Shown here: piece after piece, positions 34,483-44,697 of the stretch
How positions within the stretch are numbered: position 1 is the first letter of the stretch
Layout: every line of letters starts with the position of its first letter
Made by a program: the position numbers and the translations under genes
DNA from: Gammaproteobacteria bacterium
GTDB taxonomy: Bacteria; Pseudomonadota; Gammaproteobacteria; Steroidobacterales; Steroidobacteraceae
Reading direction: 5' to 3'
DNA length: 47,548 bases
NCBI GenBank assembly: GCA_021773365.1
Contig: JAJFKF010000024.1
Span: forward strand, 1-47,548
Notes under the pieces: model-generated
What the model was told of the DNA's origin: nothing
Database searches by the model: none
What the model saw: only the letters and a program-made list of their open reading frames with translations

Positions 34483-35129
34483 CGCGTCATCCCCGCGGCC
34501 ACAGCGTCCGGAGCAGTGAACGCAGCGAGCGGTTCGCGGCCGGCGTCGCAGTTGGCGCGCACCGGCGCAAACGAACGCCGGTGCAGCGGACATACGCCGT
34601 GGCGCACCAGCGCCTGCAGATGAGCGGGCGTACCGTATCCCTTGTGGCCGGCGAAGTCGTAATGCGGATACAGCATATGCAGCCGGCGCATCCAGGCGTC
34701 GCGGTAGGTCTTCGCCAGTATGGAGGCGGCGCTGATCACCGGCACGGTGGCATCACCCTGCACTACTGCAGTGGCCGGGCACTGCGGCCACACGCCCTCC
34801 AGCGAGGGCAGTCGATTGCCGTCGACCTTGATGGCGTGCGGACTGATGCGCAAACCCAGCAGCGCGCGACGCATGGCGAGGAAGGTGGCCTGGAGAATAT
34901 TGATGGCGTCGATTTCCTCGCGGTCGGCCCAGCCGACGGACCAGGCCAGCGCGCGATGGCGGATTGTCGCAGCGAGTTGTTCGCGGACATCCGCCTTGAG
35001 CACCTTGGAATCGTCGAGCCCGCGAATGTGGTGACGCGGCCCGAGGATGACGGCAGCAGCAACCACGGGTCCGGCCAGCGGACCGCGCCCGGCTTCGTCC
35101 ACACCGGCGATGAGTTGGTGACTGGGCAA
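34479..35129 (-). CDS. rnhB: Ribonuclease HII
   Basis: 216 aa from a TTG at 35129, chosen because AAGGAGG stands 5 nt upstream; the frame is also open to a GTG at 35144 that overlaps the lpxB stop. Catalytic acidic residues are in [20 protein letters not shown] and DDSKVL, with the C-terminal [10 protein letters not shown] motif. It removes single ribonucleotides and RNA primers from DNA. It lies between lpxB and dnaE with overlaps on both sides. Confidence 0.96.
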   Translation of the reverse strand: MPSHQLIAGVDEAGRGPLAGPVVAAAVILGPRHHIRGLDDSKVLKADVREQLAATIRHRALAWSVGWADREEIDAINILQATFLAMRRALLGLRISPHAIKVDGNRLPSLEGVWPQCPATAVVQGDATVPVISAASILAKTYRDAWMRRLHMLYPHYDFAGHKGYGTPAHLQALVRHGVCPLHRRSFAPVRANCDAGREPLAAFTAPDAVAAGMTR

Positions 35130-35140
35130 GGAAACCTCCT

Positions 35141-36313
35141 TCACCCTGGCGCACCCTCCCCGGCAGGGGAACTGGGAAGAAGAGCGCTGATGGCTTCCGC
35201 GGCGCGGGCACTGGCATCGCGGCGCAGCTGGTGGTGGATATCGGTAAAGCTCTCATGGAGTCCGGCGCGATGGGTCGCGTCGTCGAGCTGTTGCAGAATC
35301 GCGGTACCCAGCGCCTGGGGCGTCACCTGCTCCTGCGCGAATTCCGGCACCAGGCGCCGGCCGGCCAGAAGATTGGGCTGCGAGAAAAACGGCGTTTTCA
35401 TGATCTCGAAGCGGCGCACCAGCCAGGCCGTGAGGGGATGAATCCGGTAAGCCACCACCATGGGTCGCTTGCTCAGCGCCGTTTCCAGGGTGGCCGTGCC
35501 AGAGGCTACCAGCACAACGTCCGCGGCGGCCAGCGCGGCCTGGGCCTGTCCCTCCACCAGTTGCACCGCGAGCCCGGGCGCCGCAGCGCTCAGCGCCTGT
35601 GAAAACGCCGTACGCACGCCTGCTCCGGCCATGGGCGCCACGAACTGCAGCTGCGGACGGCGTTCATGCAGCCACTGCGCAGCACCAGCGAAGTCTGCAC
35701 CCAGTCGCCGGACCTCGCCCATGCGGCTGCCGGGCAGCAGCGCAAGCACCGGCCGCTGCGCATCCAGGCCCAGGAGCCTGCGGGCAGCCGCGCGATCGGG
35801 TTCAAGGGGTATGCGATCCGCCAGCGGATGCCCGACAAAGGCGGTGCGAACCCCCGCCGACTGGTACAGCGCCTCCTCGAAGGGCAGCAGACACAGCACC
35901 AGGTCCACCGCTTTGGCGATTGTGTGCACACGATCGCGCCGCCAGGCCCAGATCTGCGGGCTCACATACTGCACGGTGGCGATGCCGCGTCCCCGCAATC
36001 GCCCGGCGAGACCCAGATTGAAGGCCGGCGCATCGATGCCCACAAACACATCGGGCCGTTCAGCGGTGAAACGCCGCAGCAGCATCCGCCGCAACAAGAA
36101 CAAACCAGGCAGGTGCGTAAGCACTTCGAAGAAACCCATTACGGCCAGTCGCTCGGCTGGCTGCCAGACTTCGAAACCCTCCGCCATCATCAGCGGTCCG
36201 CCCACCCCATAGAACCGCGCGTCGGGAAAACGACGGCGCAGTTCGCGGATGAGCCCGGCGCCGAGTTGATCGCCGGAGTGCTCACCCGCCACCAACGCGA
36301 ACTTCAGCAACAT
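35141..36313 (-). CDS. lpxB: Lipid-A-disaccharide synthase
   Basis: 390 aa from the ATG at 36313 ([15 protein letters not shown]), with GGAG 10 nt upstream; a GTG at 36355 overlapping the lpxA stop is also in frame. The family GT19 pattern is clear: [53 protein letters not shown] and [10 protein letters not shown]. It joins UDP-2,3-diacylglucosamine to lipid X to make the lipid A disaccharide at the inner membrane. Part of the lpxD-fabZ-lpxA-lpxB block. Confidence 0.97.
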   Translation of the reverse strand: MLLKFALVAGEHSGDQLGAGLIRELRRRFPDARFYGVGGPLMMAEGFEVWQPAERLAVMGFFEVLTHLPGLFLLRRMLLRRFTAERPDVFVGIDAPAFNLGLAGRLRGRGIATVQYVSPQIWAWRRDRVHTIAKAVDLVLCLLPFEEALYQSAGVRTAFVGHPLADRIPLEPDRAAARRLLGLDAQRPVLALLPGSRMGEVRRLGADFAGAAQWLHERRPQLQFVAPMAGAGVRTAFSQALSAAAPGLAVQLVEGQAQAALAAADVVLVASGTATLETALSKRPMVVAYRIHPLTAWLVRRFEIMKTPFFSQPNLLAGRRLVPEFAQEQVTPQALGTAILQQLDDATHRAGLHESFTDIHHQLRRDASARAAEAISALLPSSPAGEGAPG

Positions 36314-36354
36314 CGACGCGCGCTCCAGTATCTGCTCACTACCGGATCCGGCCA

Positions 36355-37122
36355 CTACCGGACAATGCTGCGGGTGGCCTGCCCCAGAAACCCGACAAAA
36401 ATCTCCAGCTCCGGCTGGTCCTGCACCAGTGTCTGCAGCTGCTGTGTCGCCTCCGCCAGTTTCAGCCCGGAGCGATAAAGGGCTTTATAGGCATTGCGCA
36501 GGTTGCGTATCTGCTGTTCGCTGAAACCACGGCGCTTCAGGCCCTCGGAGTTGATGCTGTGCGGTCTGGCAGGCTGGCCGGTCACCAGCACATAGGGCGG
36601 CACGTCGCGCGTCACTGCGGTGTTGTTCGCCAGGAAGGCATGCGCACCCACCTTGCAGAACTGATGGATGCCGGAGTAACCCGCCATGATCACCCAGTCA
36701 CCAAGTTCCACATGACCACCGAGCGTGGCGTAGTTGGCCATGATGCAGTGATCACCCACCACGCAGTCGTGCGCAACATGGGTATAGGCCATGCAAAGGT
36801 TGTCGTTACCAACTTTTGTCACGCCACTCGCGGTGGTGCCGCGATTGACCGTGCAGCATTCGCGAAAAACATTGTCGTCGCCGATTTCCAGCCGGGTGTC
36901 CTCGTCGCGGTATTTCCTGTCCTGCGGCGCAGCGCCAATGGAGGCGAACGGAAAGACCTGATTATTGGCCCCCAGTCGCGCCGGCCCCTGCAGCACGGCA
37001 TGCGGACCAATGCGACAACCGGGTCCGATCTCGACCTGCGCACCGATGACGGCGAAGGCGCCGACCTGCACATCCTCCGCCAGCCTGGCGCCAGGATCGA
37101 CTACAGCGCGCGGATCGATCAT
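36355..37122 (-). CDS. lpxA: Acyl-ACP:UDP-N-acetylglucosamine O-acyltransferase
   Basis: 255 aa of left-handed beta-helix hexapeptide repeats. The catalytic His is H118 in HVAHDC (E. coli H125). The residue aligned without gaps to the acyl-chain ruler position (G173 in E. coli, M169 in P. aeruginosa) is N166 in [10 protein letters not shown], which may favour a shorter acyl chain than C14. It performs the first step of lipid A synthesis in the cytoplasm. ATG overlaps the fabZ stop by 4 nt. Confidence 0.97.
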   Translation of the reverse strand: MIDPRAVVDPGARLAEDVQVGAFAVIGAQVEIGPGCRIGPHAVLQGPARLGANNQVFPFASIGAAPQDRKYRDEDTRLEIGDDNVFRECCTVNRGTTASGVTKVGNDNLCMAYTHVAHDCVVGDHCIMANYATLGGHVELGDWVIMAGYSGIHQFCKVGAHAFLANNTAVTRDVPPYVLVTGQPARPHSINSEGLKRRGFSEQQIRNLRNAYKALYRSGLKLAEATQQLQTLVQDQPELEIFVGFLGQATRSIVR

Positions 37123-37649
37123 GCACCCGCTCCGGCGTTGCCGTTGCGACCGTTTTTGACTTCAGGCGCCACCATCATCTCCGCCGAACACACCACCTTG
37201 TCCTCGACTTCCGCGGCGGTGGTGAAGCACCAGATTCCTTTCACCGAGCGCTTCAGCTGCGCTTTGAGAATAAGAGTGTCGCCGGGCTCCACCGGCCGAC
37301 GGAAACGCGCCTTGTCGATACCTACAAAGAAAAAGCGGCTGTGCTCGTCCGGGAGAATGCCCGCGGTAACGAAGGCGAGAATGCCTGCGGCCTGCGCCAG
37401 CGCCTCCAGGATCATCACCCCCGGCATCAGTGGCCGGTGCGGGAAGTGTCCGGTGAAGAACGGCTCATTGACGGTGACGTTCTTCAGCGCACGAATGGAC
37501 TTGCCGCTCTCGCACTCCAGCACGCGATCGACGAGCAGAAAAGGATAGCGGTGCGGGAGTTGACGCAGCACACCCATGATATCCATGTAGGGCTGCCCGG
37601 GTATTGATCCCACCGGCTTCGTTTCAACTGGTTTGGTTACCTCAGGCAT
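37119..37649 (-). CDS. fabZ: 3-hydroxyacyl-[acyl-carrier-protein] dehydratase
   Basis: 176 aa from the ATG at 37649, which has AGGG 7 nt upstream; two other ATGs (37661, 37667) lie within the end of lpxD. The hot-dog fold motifs [13 protein letters not shown] and [21 protein letters not shown] contain the catalytic His and Glu. The first 20 residues are a Pro/Lys/Val-rich extension ([17 protein letters not shown]) not seen in E. coli FabZ. It dehydrates hydroxyacyl-ACP in fatty-acid elongation and competes with LpxA for the same substrate, which is why they are neighbours. Confidence 0.97.
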   Translation of the reverse strand: MPEVTKPVETKPVGSIPGQPYMDIMGVLRQLPHRYPFLLVDRVLECESGKSIRALKNVTVNEPFFTGHFPHRPLMPGVMILEALAQAAGILAFVTAGILPDEHSRFFFVGIDKARFRRPVEPGDTLILKAQLKRSVKGIWCFTTAAEVEDKVVCSAEMMVAPEVKNGRNGNAGAGA

Positions 37650-38652
37650 CGTCACCCTCATCGTCATGTTGTTTCGACAGGCGCCGCAGTTGCGCCACGT
37701 TGCGCCGCCAGCGACGCGTTTCCTCGGCCGGCCAGCCACTGGAATACACCCCGGGCCCGCTTAGCGAGCGACTCACCAGCGTCAGGCCGGTGACATGCAC
37801 GTCATCGCCCAGGGTCAGGTGCCCGGCGATACCCACCATGCCCCCGATAATACAGCGCCGCCCGATCACCGTGCTGCCGGAAATACCGCTGCAGCCGGCG
37901 ACGACAGTGTGCGCGCCGATGCGCACGTTGTGCCCGATCTGGATCTGGTTATCGAGCTTCACGCCGTCCTCGATCACCGTGTTCTCGATGGCGCCGCGAT
38001 CGATGGTGGTGTTGGCGCCGATCTCCACATCATCGCCGATGCACACGCCGCCGATCTGGGGCACCTTCACCCACCCCTCCGGCTCCGGGGCAAAACCAAA
38101 GCCATCCGCGCCGATGACCACGCCGGGATGCAGCAGTGCCCGCGCGCCGACATGCACACCACGGCACAGCGTAACGCCGGCAACCAGCCGCGAATCATCG
38201 CCGACCCGGGCATCGCGCATGACGACGCAGCTCGGCCCGATGACTGCGCGTTCGCCGATGCTCGCCCCGGCTTCGATCACCGCGCCCGCAGCGATGCTGG
38301 CGCTGGTGGCGACATGGGCGCCGGGATCGACGTGGGCCGCGGCATGAACACCCGGCGCGCTGGCCGGCTGCGGGTGCAGCTCGGCGGCGATACGCGCGAA
38401 GGTGGCATAGGGGTTGGCGCTGATCAGCGCGGGCACCGGGCACTCGGCGGCGAATCGGGCCTGCAGCACGACGGCGCCTGCGGCAGTGGCGGCCAGATGA
38501 CGGCGATACTTCAGGTTGGCCAGGAAGGCCACGGAGCAGCCCGTGGCGCCCTGCAGGGTGGCCACGGAGTCAACCTCGATATCGGGGTCGCCACGCAGCT
38601 CACAGCCGAAGCGCACCGCCAGAGCTGCCAGTGTGGTCATAGGCGCTGGCAT
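37642..38652 (-). CDS. lpxD: UDP-3-O-(3-hydroxyacyl)glucosamine N-acyltransferase
   Basis: 336 aa from an ATG with a strong GGGAGGGG ribosome site. N-terminal uridine-binding domain ([33 protein letters not shown]), then hexapeptide repeats with the catalytic His in [13 protein letters not shown]. It adds the second acyl chain in lipid A synthesis. It overlaps the fabZ start by 8 nt and follows skp. Confidence 0.97.
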   Translation of the reverse strand: MPAPMTTLAALAVRFGCELRGDPDIEVDSVATLQGATGCSVAFLANLKYRRHLAATAAGAVVLQARFAAECPVPALISANPYATFARIAAELHPQPASAPGVHAAAHVDPGAHVATSASIAAGAVIEAGASIGERAVIGPSCVVMRDARVGDDSRLVAGVTLCRGVHVGARALLHPGVVIGADGFGFAPEPEGWVKVPQIGGVCIGDDVEIGANTTIDRGAIENTVIEDGVKLDNQIQIGHNVRIGAHTVVAGCSGISGSTVIGRRCIIGGMVGIAGHLTLGDDVHVTGLTLVSRSLSGPGVYSSGWPAEETRRWRRNVAQLRRLSKQHDDEGDDA

Positions 38653-38688
38653 ACCCCTCCCTTCCCCGGGGCAACAGGCGATACAGGA

Positions 38689-39225
38689 TTACTTCCCGCC
38701 GCCGCCCTTGGACTTGGCCTCCAGCGCGCTGAGCACGTTGGAGGTGATATTCAGGGCTTCGGTGGCGTACAGCACCCCATCGCCCACAACCAGGTCATAG
38801 CCCTGCGCCTTGGCGTAGTTCTGGATTTCCTCCAGAAGCACGCGCTGCATACGGCCGATTTCCTCGTTCTGCCGCACGTTGAGGTCCTCCTGGTACTCCT
38901 GGGCCCGGCGCTCAAAGTCGCGCTGGGTATCGCGCAGCTCGCGCTGTATCTTGGTGCGCTCGCTCTCGGACATTACCGCCGCATCGCGTTCAAGCTTCTC
39001 CGCGCGGGCCTGGTACTCCTTCTGCTGGCCTTCCAGCTCGCGCTGGCGCGGCGCGAATTCATCCTCGATCATGCGCTTGACCACCCGCGCCTGCGGGGAA
39101 GATTCCATCAGCTGGCGCACGTTGACCACGCCAATCTTTATCTCCGCTGCCAGCGCCGCGGGACCTGCGCCCAGCAACAGCACCACCAGCAGCCCCAAAC
39201 TCAGTCTCATCATTTTGTTGTACAT
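38689..39225 (-). CDS. skp: Periplasmic chaperone Skp (OmpH)
   Basis: 178 aa. Signal peptide to about residue 26 (LLLGAGPAALAA), then IKIGVVNVRQLMESSPQ and a long charged coiled-coil (QRELEGQQKEYQARAEKLERD... RDTQRDFERRAQEYQEDL), ending ALEAKSKGGGGK. Skp trimers hold unfolded outer-membrane proteins on the way to BamA. In most relatives skp directly follows bamA; here a DUF4397 lipoprotein gene separates them. Confidence 0.93.
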   Translation of the reverse strand: MYNKMMRLSLGLLVVLLLGAGPAALAAEIKIGVVNVRQLMESSPQARVVKRMIEDEFAPRQRELEGQQKEYQARAEKLERDAAVMSESERTKIQRELRDTQRDFERRAQEYQEDLNVRQNEEIGRMQRVLLEEIQNYAKAQGYDLVVGDGVLYATEALNITSNVLSALEAKSKGGGGK

Positions 39226-39291
39226 CGCAGTTCAATCCTCACTAAGTCATGCAGACATGATATTGGAAACGAATCCCGCCGCCGTGGCCGC

Positions 39292-40737
39292 TCAGTCCTG
39301 GGTATCGACGATCACCTGCAGCTGCAGGCTGGCCATGGCCGAGTCCGTCAGTGCAAGGGTCTGGGTGGAGCCGTTGGCCAGCTGCAGGGGCACGGGCCCG
39401 AGCACGGTGGTAGTGGCTCCGGCGGTGGCGAAATACACGTCGTAGCTGCCGCCTTCCAGCGATACATAGCCACTGCCGGCACGGTATCCCAGCCCGGCGA
39501 CCTGACGCAAAGTGGCGGCATCATCGGTGGTGTCGCTGTCGTCATCGGGATTGAAATCGATGGCCTTGCCCGGGAGGGTAAAGTAGGCATCGACATTGCT
39601 GTCGGCAAGGCTCCCGGCGGCGTGTACGAAGCGCACGCGCATCTGGGTGGGCACGCTGCGCCGGTCATCGAACAGCACCAATCCGTCGATCGCCATCTGC
39701 GGACCGATGGCGTACACCGAGTAGGCCTGGTCGCGTGTGGCGGTAAACTCGTTGATAAAGACGATCTCCGTGGGCGTGGCATTGAGACGGGCCAGCAGAT
39801 CCAGACTGCCATTGGCCGTCGCGGTGCGCAGGGAAACATCACCAAAGGCCACGTTCTGCGCCAGGGTCTGCTGCGGGCTGCCGAGACGCGTGAGGTCCAG
39901 GGCGCCAGTATCATGCGACAGGTGCGCCAGACGCACCGTGGCCGGATCTGACGGATCGCGCAACAAACCACCGCTGCCGTCGCTGCCCAGCACTGCCAGT
40001 TGCAGAGAACTGCCATCGGGGGCAGCCACATTGGGCGCAATCGCGAACAGCAGGCGGTTGCGCTCGTTCAGCGTCTGCGGACCACTGTTGTACAGCACTT
40101 GGGTGGTGCCGCTGACGCGCAGCTCAAAGGTCATGTTCACGTACAGGGCATCATTCTCATCAGCACCCGACTGGCGGGTCAGTGTCAGTTCGCGCGACTC
40201 GGTAGCATCCTTGAAGCCCAGCGTGGCAACGTACTGGGGCGCGGCGATTCCGGCCTCCGGCGCGGTGAGGTACAGGTCCACCACCTGCCCACCGGCCACC
40301 GCATGCACCATGCGCCAGATCAACTTGGTCTCATCCACCGCTTCGCGCTGGTCGGGCGCGTCGATGGTGAACAGCTGCGGCGTGGCTACCGTGCCGGCGG
40401 CAATCAGCGTGTAGTCCGTGCTGTCGGTGAAAGTCTGGCTGACGGCGGTTCCAAGTGCGATGGGATCGGTGGTGCCGGTATCGCCGGCAAGACGGCTGGC
40501 ACGCACCGCGCGCAGCTGCAGGCTGTGATCTCCGCCCGGCGCCACGCTGTAGGCCGAGCCGCTGCCGAAGCCCGTGGTGGCCACCACCGTGGTATCCACC
40601 AAGAACTGCAGCGAGGGCGAGTCGCCAAGGGCATTGAATACACGAAGGTATGTTGCGGTCTCGTCCTCGCCGATACCGCCCGAACTGCCGCAGCCGGCAA
40701 GCAACGACAGCAGCGCTGCGGCAGCGGCCGTACGCAT
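39292..40737 (-). CDS. DUF4397-domain lipoprotein inserted between bamA and skp
   Basis: 481 aa from the ATG at 40737 (MRTAAAAALLSLLAGC); the longer frame to 40854 would overlap bamA. The lipobox LLAGC is canonical, so it is lipid-anchored. Two DUF4397 (PF14344) copies can be seen: TYLRVFNALGDSPSLQFLVDTTVV...YSVAPGGDHSLQLRAV near the N-terminus and RVRFVHAAGSLADSNVDAYFTL...GYRAGSGYVSLEGGSYDVYFAT near the end, with a less clear middle copy. DUF4397 is a beta-sandwich of unknown function found in exported proteins. Its location in the OMP assembly operon suggests co-expression with BamA and Skp (inference). Confidence 0.88.
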   Translation of the reverse strand: MRTAAAAALLSLLAGCGSSGGIGEDETATYLRVFNALGDSPSLQFLVDTTVVATTGFGSGSAYSVAPGGDHSLQLRAVRASRLAGDTGTTDPIALGTAVSQTFTDSTDYTLIAAGTVATPQLFTIDAPDQREAVDETKLIWRMVHAVAGGQVVDLYLTAPEAGIAAPQYVATLGFKDATESRELTLTRQSGADENDALYVNMTFELRVSGTTQVLYNSGPQTLNERNRLLFAIAPNVAAPDGSSLQLAVLGSDGSGGLLRDPSDPATVRLAHLSHDTGALDLTRLGSPQQTLAQNVAFGDVSLRTATANGSLDLLARLNATPTEIVFINEFTATRDQAYSVYAIGPQMAIDGLVLFDDRRSVPTQMRVRFVHAAGSLADSNVDAYFTLPGKAIDFNPDDDSDTTDDAATLRQVAGLGYRAGSGYVSLEGGSYDVYFATAGATTTVLGPVPLQLANGSTQTLALTDSAMASLQLQVIVDTQD

Positions 40738-40804
40738 CGTTACGCGGGACACGCGCTCCGCCTGACCATACGCCCTGCTCACGCTGCTGAATTCCGCCGC
40801 GCGC

Positions 40805-43303
40805 TCAAAACGCCTGGCCAATGGAGAACTGAAACCCCTCAAGCTGATCACCATAGTTCAACTCCGTACCCTTGCGATATTTCAATGGAATGGCATAACT
40901 GAAGCGGAACAGGCCCAGCGGGGCCAGCCACTGTACGCCGATGCCGGCCGAGCTGCGCAGCTCTTCAACGTCGAAAGAAAGATCAACCGGGAAGCCGGCG
41001 CGATCGGTGAACTGCACGCCACCACCCTGGTAGAAGATGTTGCCCACGTCGTAGAACAGGCCCACTCGCGCACTGCTCTGCCACTTGCGCGGCAGCGGGA
41101 ACAACAGTTCGACGCGGCCGATCACCTTCAGATTGCCGCCGTAGGGGTTGCCAAAATTATCCTTCGGACCCAGGCGGCTTTCCTCGAAGCCACGCACCGA
41201 ATTCGGCCCGCCGCCGAAGAAATTCCGATACGGCGGCACCGCGGTAGTGTCGCCGAGCGCGCGCCCATAGCCAATTTCGACCTTGGTGGCGAGAATGAAA
41301 TTGCGCCACAGCGGCAGGTACTGGCTGTAGTCGTAGCTTACGTTCCAGTACTCCACGTCGCTTCCCGGGACCGTGTAGGACAGGTCGATCGAATGCTGCA
41401 TGCCGCGCATGGGAAACAGGAAGGGAACGCGCGAGTCGTAGGCCCAGCCGCCGGTCAGCTCCAGTGCATTGAACCGGGTACCGAAGAACTGCACCGGCAG
41501 ACCACCAAAGTTGCCTATGCGCACGAAGGTATCACCGTTCTGACGCACCCAGTCCACGGCCTGCGAGGCGCTACCGGAAGCGGAGGTCAGCAGTTCAGCC
41601 CGCTGCAACGAAAAGCCCAGCCGCATACCCTGGTACTCGGAGATCGGGTAACCGTAGGTCAGTCCGGCCGACAATTGTTTGGTAGAGAAGTCAGAGGATG
41701 CGGAAACGAACTGGGTGACGTCGCGATAGGCAAAGCTCGTGGAACGACTCACTCCATCGATGCTGGTGTAGGGGTTGGTGTGCTGGAAGCTGTACACCTT
41801 ACTGAACCGCCCGGTCTGCAGCTCCAGCGCCACCCGCTCGCCGCGGCCACGGTAATTGCTGTGTACGAAGCTGCCATTGAGCAGGAATTTATATGACTCC
41901 GAGTAGCCGATGCCGCCGCTGAACTGCCCGGGCAGACCTTCCTCAATGCTCACATCCACATCCACCAGATCAGGCGATCCAGGCACCGGCGTGGTTTCGG
42001 TCTCGACAGACTTGATGTAGGCCAGCCGCTGCAGACGCTCCTTGGAGCGCTCCACGGCCTGATTGGACAGATACGCGCCCTCGAGCTGGCGCATCTCGCG
42101 GCGCAGGGTCTCGTCGTTGATGCTGTCGGTGCCGAGGAAATTCACATGCCGCACGTACACGCGGTTGCCCGGCTCAATGAAGAAGGTCAGCGAGACTTCC
42201 TTGGTTTCCTCGTTGGGCGTGGGCACCGGATCGATCTCGGCGAAGGCGTAGCCATCGGTCCCCAGGCGGTAGCTGAGGTACTCCTGCGAGGTGGTCACCA
42301 GCTTGTTGGAGAAGGTCTGTCCGGGCTGCACGAGAATCATCTTGCGCAGTTCTTCCTCGGGAACCACAAGGTTGCCGGCCAGCTTCACTTCGCTGACCTT
42401 GTACACCTCGCCCTCATCGATGTTGATGGTGACGAAAATATCGTCCTTCTCCGGCGCGATGGCCACCTGCGTGGACTCCACGCGGAAGTTGGCGTAGCCG
42501 CGATCCATGTAGAAGGAGCGCAGTTTCTCCAGATCGCCCTGCAGGGATTCGCGGGCATAGCGATCGCCCTGCTTGTACCAGCTGAGCCAGTTGGGGGTCT
42601 TCAGCTCAAACTCCCCGAGCAGCTCCTTGTCCTTGAACTGCTTGTTGCCGACGATGTTGATCTGGCGGATCTTGGCGCGCTTGCCCTCGCGGATGTTGAC
42701 GGCAATCTTCACCTTGTTGCCCGGCACTTCCGTCACATCGGTGTCAATGCGAACGCCGTACTTGCCGCGGCTGAAGTACTGGTCGGTCAGATAGCGGGTG
42801 ACTTCGTCCAGCACCGAGCGGTCGAAGGTCTTGCCGGCAGCCAGGCCCGCCTGACGCAGGTTCTGGGTGAGATCCTCGGTCTTGATGTCCTTGTTGCCCT
42901 CGATCTCGAAACTTTCGATGGAGGGACGTTCGAGCACGGCCACCACCAGTGTATCGCCGTCGCGGCGCAACTCCGCGTCGCGGAAGAAGCCGGTGGCGTA
43001 AATGGCGCGCAGCGCCTCACGCAGGCGCTGTTCATCCAGCACATCTCCGATGTTCACCGGCAGGTAGTTGTACACCGTGCCCTCGGAGATACGCTGCAGG
43101 CCCTCGATGCGGATATTGCCGACACGGAAGGCGTCGGGATCGACCGGCTCCGGTGGCAACGCGGGGGAGGCCTGGGGTTGCACCTGCTCCTGCGCGGCAG
43201 GCGGGCTGGCCTGTATCGTGTTTGATTGTGCAAACGCACGCGGCTGAACCATGACGAGGGCCGCCATCGCCGCCAATGCGAAGGTAATCGATTGCTTGAG
43301 CAT
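40805..43303 (-). CDS. bamA: Outer-membrane protein assembly factor BamA
   Basis: 832 aa with signal peptide (ending QPRAFAQ), an unusually Pro/Gln-rich linker, five POTRA domains (from FRVGNIRIEGLQRISEGTVYNYL to about residue 450) and a 16-strand barrel with the conserved VRGFEE lid motif; the last residue is Phe. It is the core of the Bam machine that inserts beta-barrels into the outer membrane. It begins 2 nt after the rseP stop. Confidence 0.97.
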   Translation of the reverse strand: MLKQSITFALAAMAALVMVQPRAFAQSNTIQASPPAAQEQVQPQASPALPPEPVDPDAFRVGNIRIEGLQRISEGTVYNYLPVNIGDVLDEQRLREALRAIYATGFFRDAELRRDGDTLVVAVLERPSIESFEIEGNKDIKTEDLTQNLRQAGLAAGKTFDRSVLDEVTRYLTDQYFSRGKYGVRIDTDVTEVPGNKVKIAVNIREGKRAKIRQINIVGNKQFKDKELLGEFELKTPNWLSWYKQGDRYARESLQGDLEKLRSFYMDRGYANFRVESTQVAIAPEKDDIFVTINIDEGEVYKVSEVKLAGNLVVPEEELRKMILVQPGQTFSNKLVTTSQEYLSYRLGTDGYAFAEIDPVPTPNEETKEVSLTFFIEPGNRVYVRHVNFLGTDSINDETLRREMRQLEGAYLSNQAVERSKERLQRLAYIKSVETETTPVPGSPDLVDVDVSIEEGLPGQFSGGIGYSESYKFLLNGSFVHSNYRGRGERVALELQTGRFSKVYSFQHTNPYTSIDGVSRSTSFAYRDVTQFVSASSDFSTKQLSAGLTYGYPISEYQGMRLGFSLQRAELLTSASGSASQAVDWVRQNGDTFVRIGNFGGLPVQFFGTRFNALELTGGWAYDSRVPFLFPMRGMQHSIDLSYTVPGSDVEYWNVSYDYSQYLPLWRNFILATKVEIGYGRALGDTTAVPPYRNFFGGGPNSVRGFEESRLGPKDNFGNPYGGNLKVIGRVELLFPLPRKWQSSARVGLFYDVGNIFYQGGGVQFTDRAGFPVDLSFDVEELRSSAGIGVQWLAPLGLFRFSYAIPLKYRKGTELNYGDQLEGFQFSIGQAF

Positions 43304-43305
43304 GG

Positions 43306-44697
43306 TTAGTTCAGGAATCGCGATGTGATGTCATTATAAAAAGCGAGGCCCATCAGCAGCACCAGCGCTGCGATACCCACCTGCTGACCGAAGATCTGCG
43401 ACCGTTCGGACAGTGGGCTGCCTTTCACGCCTTCGATCAGCTGGTAGACGATCTGCCCCCCGTCGAGCAGCGGGATGGGCATGAGGTTGAGAATACCAAG
43501 GCTGATGCTGACGATGGCGAGAAAGGTTATGAATTGTTTCAGCCCGATGCGCGCGGTCTCACCGGCGAAGGCGGCGATATTAATGGGACCGCTGATGTTT
43601 TTCACCGAAACTTTGCCGGCTACCATGCTCCAGAGCATATTTACCGTCAGCGCCGACATCTCCCAGGTCTTCGCGCCGGCATGCGCCACCGCCGCCAGCG
43701 GCCCGTACTGCTGGCGTACCTGCATGCGCTCGATCTCGCTGAGGTCGGCCGGCGCATCGGCACGGCCCTTGATGCCGATCTGCCCCACTTCGCGACCGGC
43801 CTCATTGCGTCCACGCCCGATTCTGGCCGCCAACGTCTGCGTGGCGCCATCCCGCTGAATTCGCAGCTGCACGGTCTCGCCCGGCCGTGGCGCCACTTCG
43901 CGGATAAATCCCTGAAAGTGGCGCACCGGCCGCCCGTCCACGGACAGGATGCGGTCGCCCGCCTTCAACCCGGCCTGCTCGGCCGCGCTGTCCGCCACGA
44001 CTTCCTCGATGATCACCGCGCGTGTGGGCGCCCAATAATCAAATCCCAGCCCCTGCAGCAGCATCCCGGGCTCGGTGAGGCGGCGGCGCTCGGCCGGATC
44101 GTCAATCTGCAGGATCAGCGTGCGCTCAGCGCCCCGGCCCTCATCGCCGCGGACTATCAGCTGCATACGCCCGGCATTGGGCACCCGCTGGATCAGCTCG
44201 AACATCACCGCCTGGGCGGTGGGCGTAGCCTTCTGGCCGATCGAGACGATCTCGTCACCGGCACGCAAGCCTGCCTGCGCGACGTGGGAACCGGGGGTCA
44301 CGGCATCCACCACGGGGCGCTGCTCCAGCGTGCCCCACATGGACAGCACCCAGTAGACGCTTACGGCGAGGATGAAATTGAAGGCCGGTCCAGCCAGCAG
44401 CACCGCGACGCGCTGCCAGATTGGCCGCCGGGTAAAGGACTTGGGGAGATCCTCCGGCTCCACCGGCCCCTCGCGCTCATCAAGCATCTTCACGTACCCG
44501 CCGATCGGCAGGGCGGCGATGACGTACTCCACCCCATCCTTGCCGGTGCGCATCCACAGCGGGCGGCCGAAGCCGATGGAAAAGCGCAGTACCTTGAATC
44601 CCAGGCGCCGCGCCACCCAAAAGTGGCCGAATTCATGCACGGCGACCAGGATGCTGATCGCCACCACGAAGGACAGAATGTCGACAAGAACCGTCAT
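43306..44697 (-). CDS. rseP: Site-2 membrane metalloprotease RseP
   Basis: 463 aa. Zinc site HEFGH at 21-25 in the first helix, a second motif [11 protein letters not shown] in a C-terminal helix, and two PDZ domains between ([53 protein letters not shown]). It cuts anti-sigma factor RseA within the membrane in the sigma-E response and clears signal-peptide remnants. FecR-type anti-sigma factors, as in this window, are also site-2 protease substrates in other bacteria. ATG overlaps the dxr stop. Confidence 0.96.
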   Translation of the reverse strand: MTVLVDILSFVVAISILVAVHEFGHFWVARRLGFKVLRFSIGFGRPLWMRTGKDGVEYVIAALPIGGYVKMLDEREGPVEPEDLPKSFTRRPIWQRVAVLLAGPAFNFILAVSVYWVLSMWGTLEQRPVVDAVTPGSHVAQAGLRAGDEIVSIGQKATPTAQAVMFELIQRVPNAGRMQLIVRGDEGRGAERTLILQIDDPAERRRLTEPGMLLQGLGFDYWAPTRAVIIEEVVADSAAEQAGLKAGDRILSVDGRPVRHFQGFIREVAPRPGETVQLRIQRDGATQTLAARIGRGRNEAGREVGQIGIKGRADAPADLSEIERMQVRQQYGPLAAVAHAGAKTWEMSALTVNMLWSMVAGKVSVKNISGPINIAAFAGETARIGLKQFITFLAIVSISLGILNLMPIPLLDGGQIVYQLIEGVKGSPLSERSQIFGQQVGIAALVLLMGLAFYNDITSRFLN

